From: JALSHZ01 sp964439815
GTDB lineage: Bacteria; Pseudomonadota; Gammaproteobacteria; UWMA-0217
Reading direction: 5' to 3'
NCBI GenBank assembly: GCA_964439815.1
Contig: CAYTPO010000050.1
Span: forward strand, 1-6,908
Length of the DNA: 6,908 nucleotides
This document shows positions 1 to 5,339 of the stretch, one piece after another. The position numbers and the translations under genes are program-made. The notes under the pieces are model-generated. The model had not been told where the DNA came from, ran no database searches, and was given only the letters and a program-made list of their open reading frames with translations. Position 1 is the first letter of the stretch. The number at the start of each line of letters is the position of its first letter.

Positions 1-1
1 C

Positions 2-178
2 ATGGGTGATCTGCTGCATGTGGGGGATGACTCGGATCGTGACGTGATTGGCGCACTGCACTGTGGTGCCATGGCGGCCTGGGTCACGCCTCAGGAGCAT
101 CCCGAATGGCCACATGATGTTTTCCCACAGCTGGTCGTCCAGCATGTGCAAGAGCTACCTGACCTGTTGATGAGATAG
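2..178 (+). CDS. HAD-family hydrolase, C-terminal fragment
   Basis: This is the last 58 codons of a gene that begins left of the window and ends at a TAG at 176-178. The fragment contains H-V-G-D-D-S-D-R-D-V-x-G-A, with G8, D9, D10 and D14 of the visible part. This matches motif IV of the haloacid dehalogenase (HAD) superfamily, whose acidic residues bind the Mg2+ needed by the catalytic aspartate. The following C-G-A-M-A-A-W-V resembles the usual 'aGm-a-wv' strand of subfamily I phosphatase-like HADs. The nucleophile aspartate (motif I) lies outside the window, so the substrate cannot be judged. The ATG at base 2 is probably an internal methionine, because the motif follows it immediately and no catalytic domain would precede it. 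The gene points toward the chemotaxis locus but is separated from it by a gene on the other strand, so it is probably an unrelated neighbour. Confidence 0.85.
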   Translation: MGDLLHVGDDSDRDVIGALHCGAMAAWVTPQEHPEWPHDVFPQLVVQHVQELPDLLMR

Positions 179-189
179 ATTGGTAACGA

Positions 190-240
190 CTAGGAGGCTG
201 TCGGACCTAACCGTTTGAAGCGAAAATCACTGGGGGTGAA
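190..240 (+). repeat. 51-bp direct repeat, left copy
   Basis: This segment starts CTAGGAGGCTGTCGG and ends near ACTGGGGGTGAA. It matches 6802-6852 in the same orientation at 47 of 51 positions. The mismatches are at 205, 207, 228 and 236. The similarity begins abruptly at C-TAG and stops after the GTGAA, with unrelated sequence on both sides here. It lies between the end of the HAD gene and the 3' end of the convergent - strand gene. A bounded, dispersed repeat with a CTAG edge looks like the terminus of an insertion sequence. This copy would then be a leftover end, since no transposase is near it. That identity is an inference. Confidence 0.85.
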
Positions 241-281
241 ACTCCGAGTTCAGGATGATGTTTGCTTTCTTGAAGCGCGTT

Positions 282-842
282 TCATACCTGGTTGAATTCT
301 ATTTCCTGAATGCTTTTCTTTCTCTGACTGGATCGCTGCCGCGTAAGGGCATAACTGATGGTCTGAATGTGGCTGAAAATACTTACCCATTCGCCATTGT
401 TATTCTCTCCTTCGATATACAGGGCACCTGATTCGTACATGCTGATGCTGCGCAAACGGATTTCATGGAAGTCGGGGAAGCCGGCGATGGTCACTGAGGT
501 TTCAAACCCTTTTTCGAGCAGCGAATGAAACCCCAGAACATGCTGCTTGATTTCATTGAAACGTCTTTCAGGCAGATTCCCCTCCAGCCTTACCAATGCA
601 GGAGCCGCAGTTTCATCTATTTCGGTATCTGCAAGATTTTCTGCATTGTAGTCGGATAAACCCGGTTTTGATGAAGTATCTATTTCGATCTCCGTGTCGC
701 CACTCGCATACTCATCCTTGAAGTCCGACAGGGTGTTGGAGAGTGACGCCTGCAGCAGTTTGGCCTGGTCTCCAGTGAGTGTTATACCGACTTCAGTGGT
801 CTGATTGAAGTAGGAATCCTTCTTGTGCTGTCTGTTATCCAT
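282..842 (-). CDS. hypothetical acidic protein divergent from the che operon
   Basis: This encodes 186 aa, read from the ATG at 842 to the TGA at 284-282. I do not recognise the family. The open frame extends back to 1058, but the extra 72 residues (a PPPP run, scattered Cys) look like translated intergenic DNA. Protein-like sequence starts at M-D-N-R-Q, so I chose this start even though its ribosome site is poor. Residues 1-45 are polar with one possible amphipathic helix (about 22-42). Residues 46-80 are a low-complexity acidic linker with two D-T-E-I repeats. Residues 83-168 look like a folded alpha/beta domain with R-L-E-G-N-L-P, F-P-D-F-H-E-I-R-L, and a W-V-S-I-F-S-H-I segment. The end is basic (R-x-R-S-S-Q-R-K-K). 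There is no signal peptide or membrane segment, so it is probably cytoplasmic. A hexamer TATAAG (884-879, - strand) could be its -10 box, but no good -35 is seen. A chemotaxis role is suggested only by position. Confidence 0.7.
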   Translation of the reverse strand: MDNRQHKKDSYFNQTTEVGITLTGDQAKLLQASLSNTLSDFKDEYASGDTEIEIDTSSKPGLSDYNAENLADTEIDETAAPALVRLEGNLPERRFNEIKQHVLGFHSLLEKGFETSVTIAGFPDFHEIRLRSISMYESGALYIEGENNNGEWVSIFSHIQTISYALTRQRSSQRKKSIQEIEFNQV

Positions 843-1027
843 AACGCTGTTATTGCCGATAAGTTGCTGTTGGGAAACCTTATAGCGCAAAAGAGCCGAG
901 AGGTGGAGGCATGTCAGGGGGGGTGGCGGGAAAAATGTGATCTGCTGAATTCTTTCCTGCTGCTCGCCGATGAAAGCAGCGCCCCTATCACAAAAGCAGT
1001 TCCTGGATGAGCGTGTATGGCAACCCT

Positions 1028-1052
1028 GTTCCCCCGGGAGAACATTTTGTTC
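1028..1052. promoter_or_regulatory. palindromic candidate activator site upstream of cheY
   Basis: GTTCCCCCGGGAGAAC at 1028-1043 is an inverted repeat in which 7 of 8 base pairs match. The second half GAAC (1040-1043) also pairs with a following GTTC (1049-1052) across 5 bases, giving three alternating half-sites. The palindrome centre is about 130 bp upstream of the start point predicted from the sigma-54 promoter. That is a usual distance for an enhancer bound by an NtrC-type activator. I cannot assign the activator, and the site could instead serve the divergent gene. Confidence 0.35.
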
Positions 1053-1138
1053 CAGCAACTATCCGGTCATTTGCGGGCTGTATCTCATCCTGCTGTAGAG
1101 ATCATTTCCGTCCGTCAGCCAATACGACAAATTTCAAG

Positions 1139-1155
1139 TTGGCATCAAACTTGCT
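1139..1155 (+). promoter_or_regulatory. sigma-54 (-24/-12) promoter for the che operon
   Basis: The sequence TTGGCATCAAACTTGCT fits the RpoN consensus YTGGCACGrNNNTTGCW at 12 of 14 specified positions. The invariant GG (1141-1142) and GC (1153-1154) are separated by exactly 10 bases. Transcription would start near 1166, giving a leader of about 57 nt to the cheY ATG. Sigma-54 promoters need an ATP-using activator bound upstream, and the palindrome at 1028-1043 is a candidate site. Flagellar and chemotaxis genes of many gammaproteobacteria are controlled by RpoN with FleQ/FlrA- or FleR/FlrC-type activators, so this fits the locus. Confidence 0.65.
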
Positions 1156-1222
1156 CACCAAGAAACATGAATAGTTGCAGCTCGATTGAATTCTCGATGG
1201 ATTATTAAAAAGCGGAGAAAAA

Positions 1223-1585
1223 ATGAAAAAGATTCTGGCAGTGGATGATTCGCCTTCGATGAGACAAATGGTTACCTATACGTTGAAACGGGCCGGATTT
1301 GATGTTTACGAAGCAATTGATGGGGTAGAGGCATTGGAACTGGCTAAGGAGCTGGATGTTGATCTGGTCCTGACCGATATCAATATGCCAAAAATGGATG
1401 GCATAGAGCTGATCCGCTCATTGAGAAACCTGCCTGCCTACAATGGCAAGCCCATTTTGACCCTGACGACTGAAGGTTCAACAGATAGCAAGATGAAAGG
1501 CCGGGATGCCGGTGCGACCGGCTGGATCGTCAAACCCTTTGATCCGGAAGTGTTGGTGGCTACCATCAATAAGGTCTTGTGCTGA
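1223..1585 (+). CDS. cheY: chemotaxis response regulator CheY
   Basis: This 120-aa protein is a single receiver domain with no output domain. It accepts phosphate from CheA and then binds the flagellar switch to change rotation. The acid pocket is D8 and D9, the phospho-acceptor is D52 (in T-D-I-N-M-P), the switch threonine is T82, and the invariant lysine is K104 (in V-K-P-F). The position equal to E. coli Tyr106 is W101, giving G-W-I-V-K-P-F. Trp here is also found in other CheY-like regulators. The start is well supported by GGAG at 1214-1217, five bases before the ATG. It is the first gene of the operon, 48 bp before cheA. Length is slightly shorter than the 129 aa of E. coli CheY, but the fold is complete. 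CheY is preferred over a kinase-specific receiver because of the adjacent cheA and the single-domain build. Confidence 0.95.
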   Translation: MKKILAVDDSPSMRQMVTYTLKRAGFDVYEAIDGVEALELAKELDVDLVLTDINMPKMDGIELIRSLRNLPAYNGKPILTLTTEGSTDSKMKGRDAGATGWIVKPFDPEVLVATINKVLC

Positions 1586-1633
1586 TTGGCCTTCAGGGAT
1601 TTAAACGAATTAATAAAAGCTGAGGTATAAGCA

Positions 1634-3844
1634 ATGTCCATGGATATGTCGGAATTTCTAGAGGTCTTCTTCGAAGAATGTAGCGAAGGCCTTGACGTAA
1701 TGGAGACAGGACTACTCAATCTTGGGACTGGTGAGGTCGATGTTGAGGAAATCAATACGATCTTTCGAGCCGCCCACTCCATCAAGGGAGGTAGTGCTAC
1801 CTTCGATATGTTGGAAATCGCCGGTTTTACCCATGTCATGGAGACATTGCTCGACCAGATGCGTTCGCATGAGCGAGATGTCACCACTGCCGCTGTCGAT
1901 CTGCTGCTGGAATCGGTGGACTGCCTTCGTGAAATGATCGATGCGACCCGTGATGAAGAAGATATCGATGAAAAACGGGTCAATGATCTAAAGAAAAGGC
2001 TGGAAGTGATGTTGGCTTCCAAGGAAGAAGCGACGGACAAGCAGCCGGAACCTGAAAGTGCTTCCGCAAGCGCTGCCGATAGTGCGGAAGAAGCGCAGCT
2101 ACCCGAGAATGCTTCGGGCTGGACCATTGATTTCTTTCCCCGTCCGGATATTCTGAAAAACGGTAATGAACCCTATCGTCTCTTTGCCGAATTGAGGGCG
2201 CTGGGCGTTCTGTCGGTAGTCTGCAATCTCAACAAGATTCCGGATTTTAACAATCTCAACCCGGAGGAAAACTATCTGGGTTGGAGATTGGAACTGAAAA
2301 CTGATGCACCCAGGGATCGGATACGGGAAGTCTTTTCCTGGATCGAGGGTGATTGTGAAATCAATATCGAACCATTGGTTGAAGATGATGTGCAAGCAAC
2401 CCCCCAGGGAGAGGGTGCGCAGGCCCCTGTTGAGGGCGCAGCAGAGGTAGGAATGACACAAGCAGAGCCGCCTGTGCGGGAAGTGCCTGAAGCCGGGGCC
2501 GAGCAGAGTGGCAAGGGTGCTGAAGCTGCCCCCGCAGAGAAAGTTGCGGCCGAAGTGGAAAAGGAAAAACCGGAGGCGAAGCGTGAGGCGCCCGCTAAAA
2601 AGGCTGCGCCGGCAAAGGCAAAGAAGAAACCTTCTGGAGAAGCGGGTTCGATACGGGTAAGTATCGACAAGATCGACACGCTCATCAATCTGGTGGGTGA
2701 GTTGATCATTACGCAATCGATGCTCAGTCAGTTTACCGAAGAATTCAATATGTCCCAGATCGAGTCGCTCAGAGATGGACTTGGGCAGCTCACCCGGAAC
2801 TCGCGTGAACTTCAGGAGACGGCAATGCAGATTCGCATGTTGCCGATTAGCAGTTCGTTCAACCGCTTTCCGCGGCTGGTCAGGGATATGAGCTCCAAGC
2901 TCGGGAAGAAGGTCGAACTGCAAATCTCGGGAGAGAGCACCGAGTTGGACAAGACAGTTCTGGAAAAAATTGCGGATCCCTTGGTGCATCTGGTAAGAAA
3001 TTCGCTGGACCATGGTCTGGAGATGCCTGACAAACGTGTATCGCTGGGCAAGCCCGAGACCGGCACTATCGGACTGAGTGCCTTTCATGAGGGTGGCAAT
3101 ATCGTGATCGAGGTCACCGATGATGGCGCAGGCATCAACAAGAAGCGGGTGGTTGAAAAGGCCATAGAAAATGGTGTCATCGGGTCTGATGATAAGTTGA
3201 CTGATGAAGAAATCAACAATCTGATCTTTGAACCCGGGTTTTCGACCGCTGACGTGGTGAGTGATATTTCCGGCCGGGGGGTTGGCATGGATGTCGTACG
3301 TCGAAACATCAATGAGCTGGGCGGGCAGATATATATCATTTCCGAGGAAGGCAAGGGTAGCACGATCAGTATTCGCCTGCCGTTAACGCTGGCGATCATC
3401 GATGGGCAGCTGGTCAAGGTGGGTACGGAGACCTATGTCATACCAATGCTTTCGATTGATGAATCACTGCAGGTCAATCCCCGCCTTATAAAGCGTTACA
3501 AGGGAAAAGTAGATCTGTACAAGCTCAGGGACGAATATATTCCGGTGTTGCGTTTGCACAAGATATTTGGTCTGCAGACCGAGGTGAAGAACTTCGAGGA
3601 TGGACTGCTGGTTGTTGTGGAAGCTGAAAGAAAGCGCGTTGGTCTTTTTGTTGATGAACTGCAAGGTCAGCAGCAAGTGGTTATCAAGAGTCTGGAAAAG
3701 AATTATCGCAAGGTTGATGCACTGTCTGGTGCGACGATTCTGGGGGATGGGACGGTCGCACTGATCATGGACGTTGCCAGCCTGATCAGACAGCATTTGC
3801 TCAGTCAGGGAAAACTGGGTAGCCCCAGCCTGGAAGCCGCGTAA
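1634..3844 (+). CDS. cheA: chemotaxis histidine kinase CheA
   Basis: This 736-aa cytoplasmic kinase works with receptors and CheW and passes phosphate to CheY and CheB. The P1 Hpt domain (about 1-130) has the phosphorylated H48 in A-A-H-S-I-K-G. A second domain at about 160-250 starts G-W-T-I-D-F-F-P and is the regulator-binding P2 variant common in non-enteric CheAs. Residues about 251-338 form a flexible linker, first acidic and Ala/Pro-rich, then basic (K-K-A-A-P-A-K-A-K-K-K). P3 dimerisation is about 339-402. The P4 ATPase has the N box H-L-V-R-N-S-L-D-H-G (452-461), the G1 box D-D-G-A-G-I (496-501), the F box F-E-P-G-F-S-T (532-538) and G2 G-R-G-V-G-M-D-V-V (547-555). P5, which binds CheW, fills about 588-725. 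The ATG at 1634 has GAGG eight bases upstream and begins the family-typical M-S-M-D-M-S-x-F. No key residue is missing. cheW follows after 26 bp. Confidence 0.97.
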   Translation: MSMDMSEFLEVFFEECSEGLDVMETGLLNLGTGEVDVEEINTIFRAAHSIKGGSATFDMLEIAGFTHVMETLLDQMRSHERDVTTAAVDLLLESVDCLREMIDATRDEEDIDEKRVNDLKKRLEVMLASKEEATDKQPEPESASASAADSAEEAQLPENASGWTIDFFPRPDILKNGNEPYRLFAELRALGVLSVVCNLNKIPDFNNLNPEENYLGWRLELKTDAPRDRIREVFSWIEGDCEINIEPLVEDDVQATPQGEGAQAPVEGAAEVGMTQAEPPVREVPEAGAEQSGKGAEAAPAEKVAAEVEKEKPEAKREAPAKKAAPAKAKKKPSGEAGSIRVSIDKIDTLINLVGELIITQSMLSQFTEEFNMSQIESLRDGLGQLTRNSRELQETAMQIRMLPISSSFNRFPRLVRDMSSKLGKKVELQISGESTELDKTVLEKIADPLVHLVRNSLDHGLEMPDKRVSLGKPETGTIGLSAFHEGGNIVIEVTDDGAGINKKRVVEKAIENGVIGSDDKLTDEEINNLIFEPGFSTADVVSDISGRGVGMDVVRRNINELGGQIYIISEEGKGSTISIRLPLTLAIIDGQLVKVGTETYVIPMLSIDESLQVNPRLIKRYKGKVDLYKLRDEYIPVLRLHKIFGLQTEVKNFEDGLLVVVEAERKRVGLFVDELQGQQQVVIKSLEKNYRKVDALSGATILGDGTVALIMDVASLIRQHLLSQGKLGSPSLEAA

Positions 3845-3870
3845 AACAAATTTAACAGAGAGCTTTTGAC

Positions 3871-4395
3871 ATGCACAATACTTCACAAGTAGAAAATGTA
3901 GCCGAGAAAAACATACATATCAACCAGGGGACTGACCAGTACCTCACCTTCATGCTGGCGGGTGAGGAATACGGTTTGAATATCCTGAATGTTCAGGAAA
4001 TCAAGGGATGGGAAGGTGCCACACCCATCCCCAATACACCGGATCATGTGCTGGGCGTCATCAATCTCAGAGGCACGGTAGTTCCGATTATCGATCTGCG
4101 TGATTGTTTTGGCCTGGACAAGAGTGATTTTGGGCCGACAACCGTTGTTATTGTCGTAAAGACGCGTTCGGAGGATCACTCCGAGCGCGTTGTAGGAATG
4201 GTTGTCGATGCCGTATCCGAGGTGTACAACCTCAATGAGGGAGCCATCGAGTCGACGCCCTCCATGGGAACCGTGGTTTCCACGGAATACATAAAGGGAC
4301 TGGCAACGGTTGATGAAAAAATGATTATCTTGCTCAATATCAATCATATGATTGAAGTAGAAGTGGGCAAGGAGATCACACAGTTGCCAAACTAG
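3871..4395 (+). CDS. cheW: chemotaxis coupling protein CheW
   Basis: This 174-aa soluble adaptor links receptor tips to the P5 domain of CheA. The domain starts at Q23-Y-L-T-F-M-L-A-G-E-E-Y-G and covers about 22-165. Family hallmarks are V-Q-E-I-K-G-W (41-47), P-x-x-P-N-T-P-D-H-V-L-G-V-I-N-L-R-G-T-V-V-P-I-I-D-L-R (about 52-77) with the receptor-binding arginine in N-L-R-G, and V-V-D-A-V-S-E-V (111-118). The first 20 residues are a polar N-terminal extension beyond the E. coli protein. The ribosome site is weak (AGAG around 3857-3860). The start is otherwise clear because it follows the cheA stop by only 26 bp. After cheW there is a 118-bp gap, the longest inside the operon. Confidence 0.96.
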   Translation: MHNTSQVENVAEKNIHINQGTDQYLTFMLAGEEYGLNILNVQEIKGWEGATPIPNTPDHVLGVINLRGTVVPIIDLRDCFGLDKSDFGPTTVVIVVKTRSEDHSERVVGMVVDAVSEVYNLNEGAIESTPSMGTVVSTEYIKGLATVDEKMIILLNINHMIEVEVGKEITQLPN

Positions 4396-4399
4396 TATC

Positions 4400-4451
4400 G
4401 ACTCCAATGGTTTTACCTTCCCACCTCGATAGGTCAGGGTAGATGGGAGTT
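4400..4451 (+). other. potential RNA stem-loop between cheW and the STAS gene
   Basis: ACTCC (4401-4405) pairs with GGAGT (4446-4450), extended by a G-T pair at 4400/4451. Inside it, CCCACCT (4420-4426) pairs with AGGT (4431-4434) and GGG (4437-4439), with a CGAT loop and a 2-nt bulge. No T-run follows, so it is not a standard intrinsic terminator. It might reduce read-through or protect the upstream mRNA, giving less product from the distal genes. This rests on base pairing by eye only. Confidence 0.3.
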
Positions 4452-4459
4452 TCAGGGGC

Positions 4460-4490
4460 ATGACAATCAGCAGAATAATTCATTTAGAAT
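4460..4490 (+). promoter_or_regulatory. weak candidate internal sigma-70-type promoter
   Basis: ATGACA (4460-4465) differs from TTGACA by one base, and TAGAAT (4485-4490) differs from TATAAT by one base. The spacer is 19 bp, longer than the usual 17. It lies in an AT-rich stretch just upstream of the STAS gene, whose ribosome site is GGGG at 4503-4506. If real, it would give the STAS-cheZ-like-cheR-cheD group its own basal transcription. Confidence 0.2.
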
Positions 4491-4513
4491 AATAATAAAA
4501 AAGGGGTTATTTA

Positions 4514-4804
4514 ATGACGGATATCAATAAAAATGCAGCGTTTATCAGCCTTCCTGCAGAGGTCAATATCAAGAATGCAGCAACGGTAAAATCCTTGCTG
4601 GATACCGCATTGTCGAGCCAATTGCCAGGAAATGTGGATACCAGTAGCGTCCAGTCCGTGGATACGGCCGGGGTTCAGTTGTTACTTGCCTATGCCAGCC
4701 ATTGTGGCGTCAGGGGTGTTTCTCCCTGGAAGGGTACTCCGTCGGAATTGATTCTGGGTTTCTGTGAATCCGTTGGGATCGATCCAGTTCTGCTCTCCAG
4801 ATAA
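4514..4804 (+). CDS. STAS-domain protein in the chemotaxis operon
   Basis: This 96-aa protein is a stand-alone STAS domain, the fold of anti-sigma-factor antagonists such as SpoIIAA. The key loop reads V-D-T-S-S-V-Q-S-V-D-T-A-G-V-Q-L-L-L-A (41-59), matching the family pattern 'D-S-S-G-x-x-x-L'. T51 takes the place of the phosphorylated serine (SpoIIAA S58), so the site could still be phosphorylated but is not the standard residue. The second part (S-E-L-I-L-G-F-C-E-S-V-G-I, 77-89) is the usual C-terminal helix. The GGGG at 4503-4506 precedes the ATG at a normal distance. It sits between cheW and the CheZ-like gene. Stand-alone STAS genes occur in other chemotaxis clusters, but the partner is not known from sequence. 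No anti-sigma kinase or matching phosphatase is visible nearby, so a role in signalling or assembly of the chemotaxis complex is inferred from position only. Confidence 0.85.
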   Translation: MTDINKNAAFISLPAEVNIKNAATVKSLLDTALSSQLPGNVDTSSVQSVDTAGVQLLLAYASHCGVRGVSPWKGTPSELILGFCESVGIDPVLLSR

Positions 4805-4835
4805 ACGCGATCAGAATTATAAATTGGATACGGCA

Positions 4836-5339
4836 ATGACAAACGACGCAAGAAAAGAACGTGATGATGAGGAAGTCGCGCATGCACTGGATATCAGTGT
4901 TTCGCAAATAAGGAATGCCCTGGCTGCAGGTGAGGCGGGAATAAAGTGTTTGTCTTTCAATTTTATAAAGGTCGCTTCGGCTGCGGACAGGTTATCACAC
5001 ATCCTGGAAAAACGGGAAAAAGATGAAGTTGGCAAGTTGGAGGAAGCGAGCGATATTGCCAACTTCATAAAGGATACTCTGGTCGCATCCATGGAGCCCT
5101 TCCAGTTTTATGACAGGCTGACTCAGCGGATGGAGCATGTCATTATTTCTCTGGAGCACCTTGCCCAGTATTTGGAGTTCAAGGATGAGAGCGATCAGGA
5201 AGAGATGTACGCGAGAATATTGGAATGTTATACCCTGGATGATGAAAAGAAACTTTTGCTTCAATTGTTTGAAGACATAGAATATATCCAGAAAGACAAA
5301 ATATATATTAAAAGTACCGGAAGCGTGGAGCTGTTCTAA
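4836..5339 (+). CDS. CheZ-like putative CheY-P phosphatase
   Basis: This 167-aa protein is almost wholly helical and soluble. The central segment reads F-Q-F-Y-D-R-L-T-Q-R-M-E-H-V (89-102). D93 and Q97 have the D-x-x-x-Q spacing of the E. coli CheZ pair D143/Q147 (D-L-T-G-Q), where Gln positions the water that removes phosphate from CheY. Long helices at about 13-68 and 70-118 would form a hairpin as in CheZ. A linker and a short tail ending G-S-V-E-L-F (162-167) follow, placed like the CheY-docking tail of CheZ. Overall similarity to classical CheZ is slight and the protein is shorter than 214 aa, so this is a functional guess from the motif, fold and context. The ATG at 4836 was chosen over one at 4764, which would overlap the STAS gene by 41 bp and add 24 residues unlike the rest. 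The stop overlaps the cheR start (TAATG). Confidence 0.65.
   Translation: MTNDARKERDDEEVAHALDISVSQIRNALAAGEAGIKCLSFNFIKVASAADRLSHILEKREKDEVGKLEEASDIANFIKDTLVASMEPFQFYDRLTQRMEHVIISLEHLAQYLEFKDESDQEEMYARILECYTLDDEKKLLLQLFEDIEYIQKDKIYIKSTGSVELF

Larger units (their letters stand above)
843..1222. other. 380-bp divergent intergenic region
   Basis: This gap lies between the - strand hypothetical gene and cheY. Two short + strand open frames inside it (825-1010 and 1017-1208) have no recognisable motifs and are probably not genes. It holds a G-run at 917-923, a near-perfect palindrome at 1028-1043 with a further half-site at 1049-1052, and a -24/-12 promoter at 1139-1155. Just before cheY is a good ribosome site (GGAG, 1214-1217). 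A weak candidate promoter for the - strand gene has its -10 at 884-879. The 3' end is AT-rich. Confidence 0.7.

Noticed and set aside
290..298. GGTTGAATT shared with the right repeat at about 6846-6854
   Set aside because: It is too short, lies inside the hypothetical gene's last codons, and is out of register with the left repeat copy.
855..862. GCCGATAA, an exact sigma-28 -10 box on the + strand
   Set aside because: There is no matching -35 element at the required distance, and it lies over 350 bp from cheY.
843..1058. 72-residue N-terminal extension of the - strand hypothetical gene
   Set aside because: It has a low-complexity proline run and scattered cysteines unlike the rest, and the protein-like sequence begins at the ATG at 842.
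1134..1160. Sigma-28 promoter TCAAGTTG-N11-GCTCACCA before cheY
   Set aside because: The -35 part is fair but the -10 part matches only 4 of 8 bases of GCCGATAA. The overlapping sigma-54 match is much better.
1175..1205. Sigma-70 promoter TTGCAG / GATTAT before cheY
   Set aside because: The -10 match is poor, the spacing is 19 bp, and the start would fall on the ribosome site.
825..1208. Two short + strand open frames upstream of cheY (825-1010 and 1017-1208)
   Set aside because: They show no recognisable motif, the first overlaps the start of the - strand gene, and the second contains the sigma-54 promoter.
2099..3088. Long - strand open frame inside cheA
   Set aside because: It is antisense to a full, well-conserved CheA and has an Arg/Leu/Phe-rich composition typical of a shadow frame.
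4456..4472. Second sigma-54 promoter (GGGGCAT...AGCA) before the STAS gene
   Set aside because: The GG to GC spacing is 11 instead of 10 bases and the TT of the -12 element is missing.
4764..4835. Upstream start for the CheZ-like gene
   Set aside because: It would overlap the STAS gene and add 24 residues that read as the shifted STAS frame.
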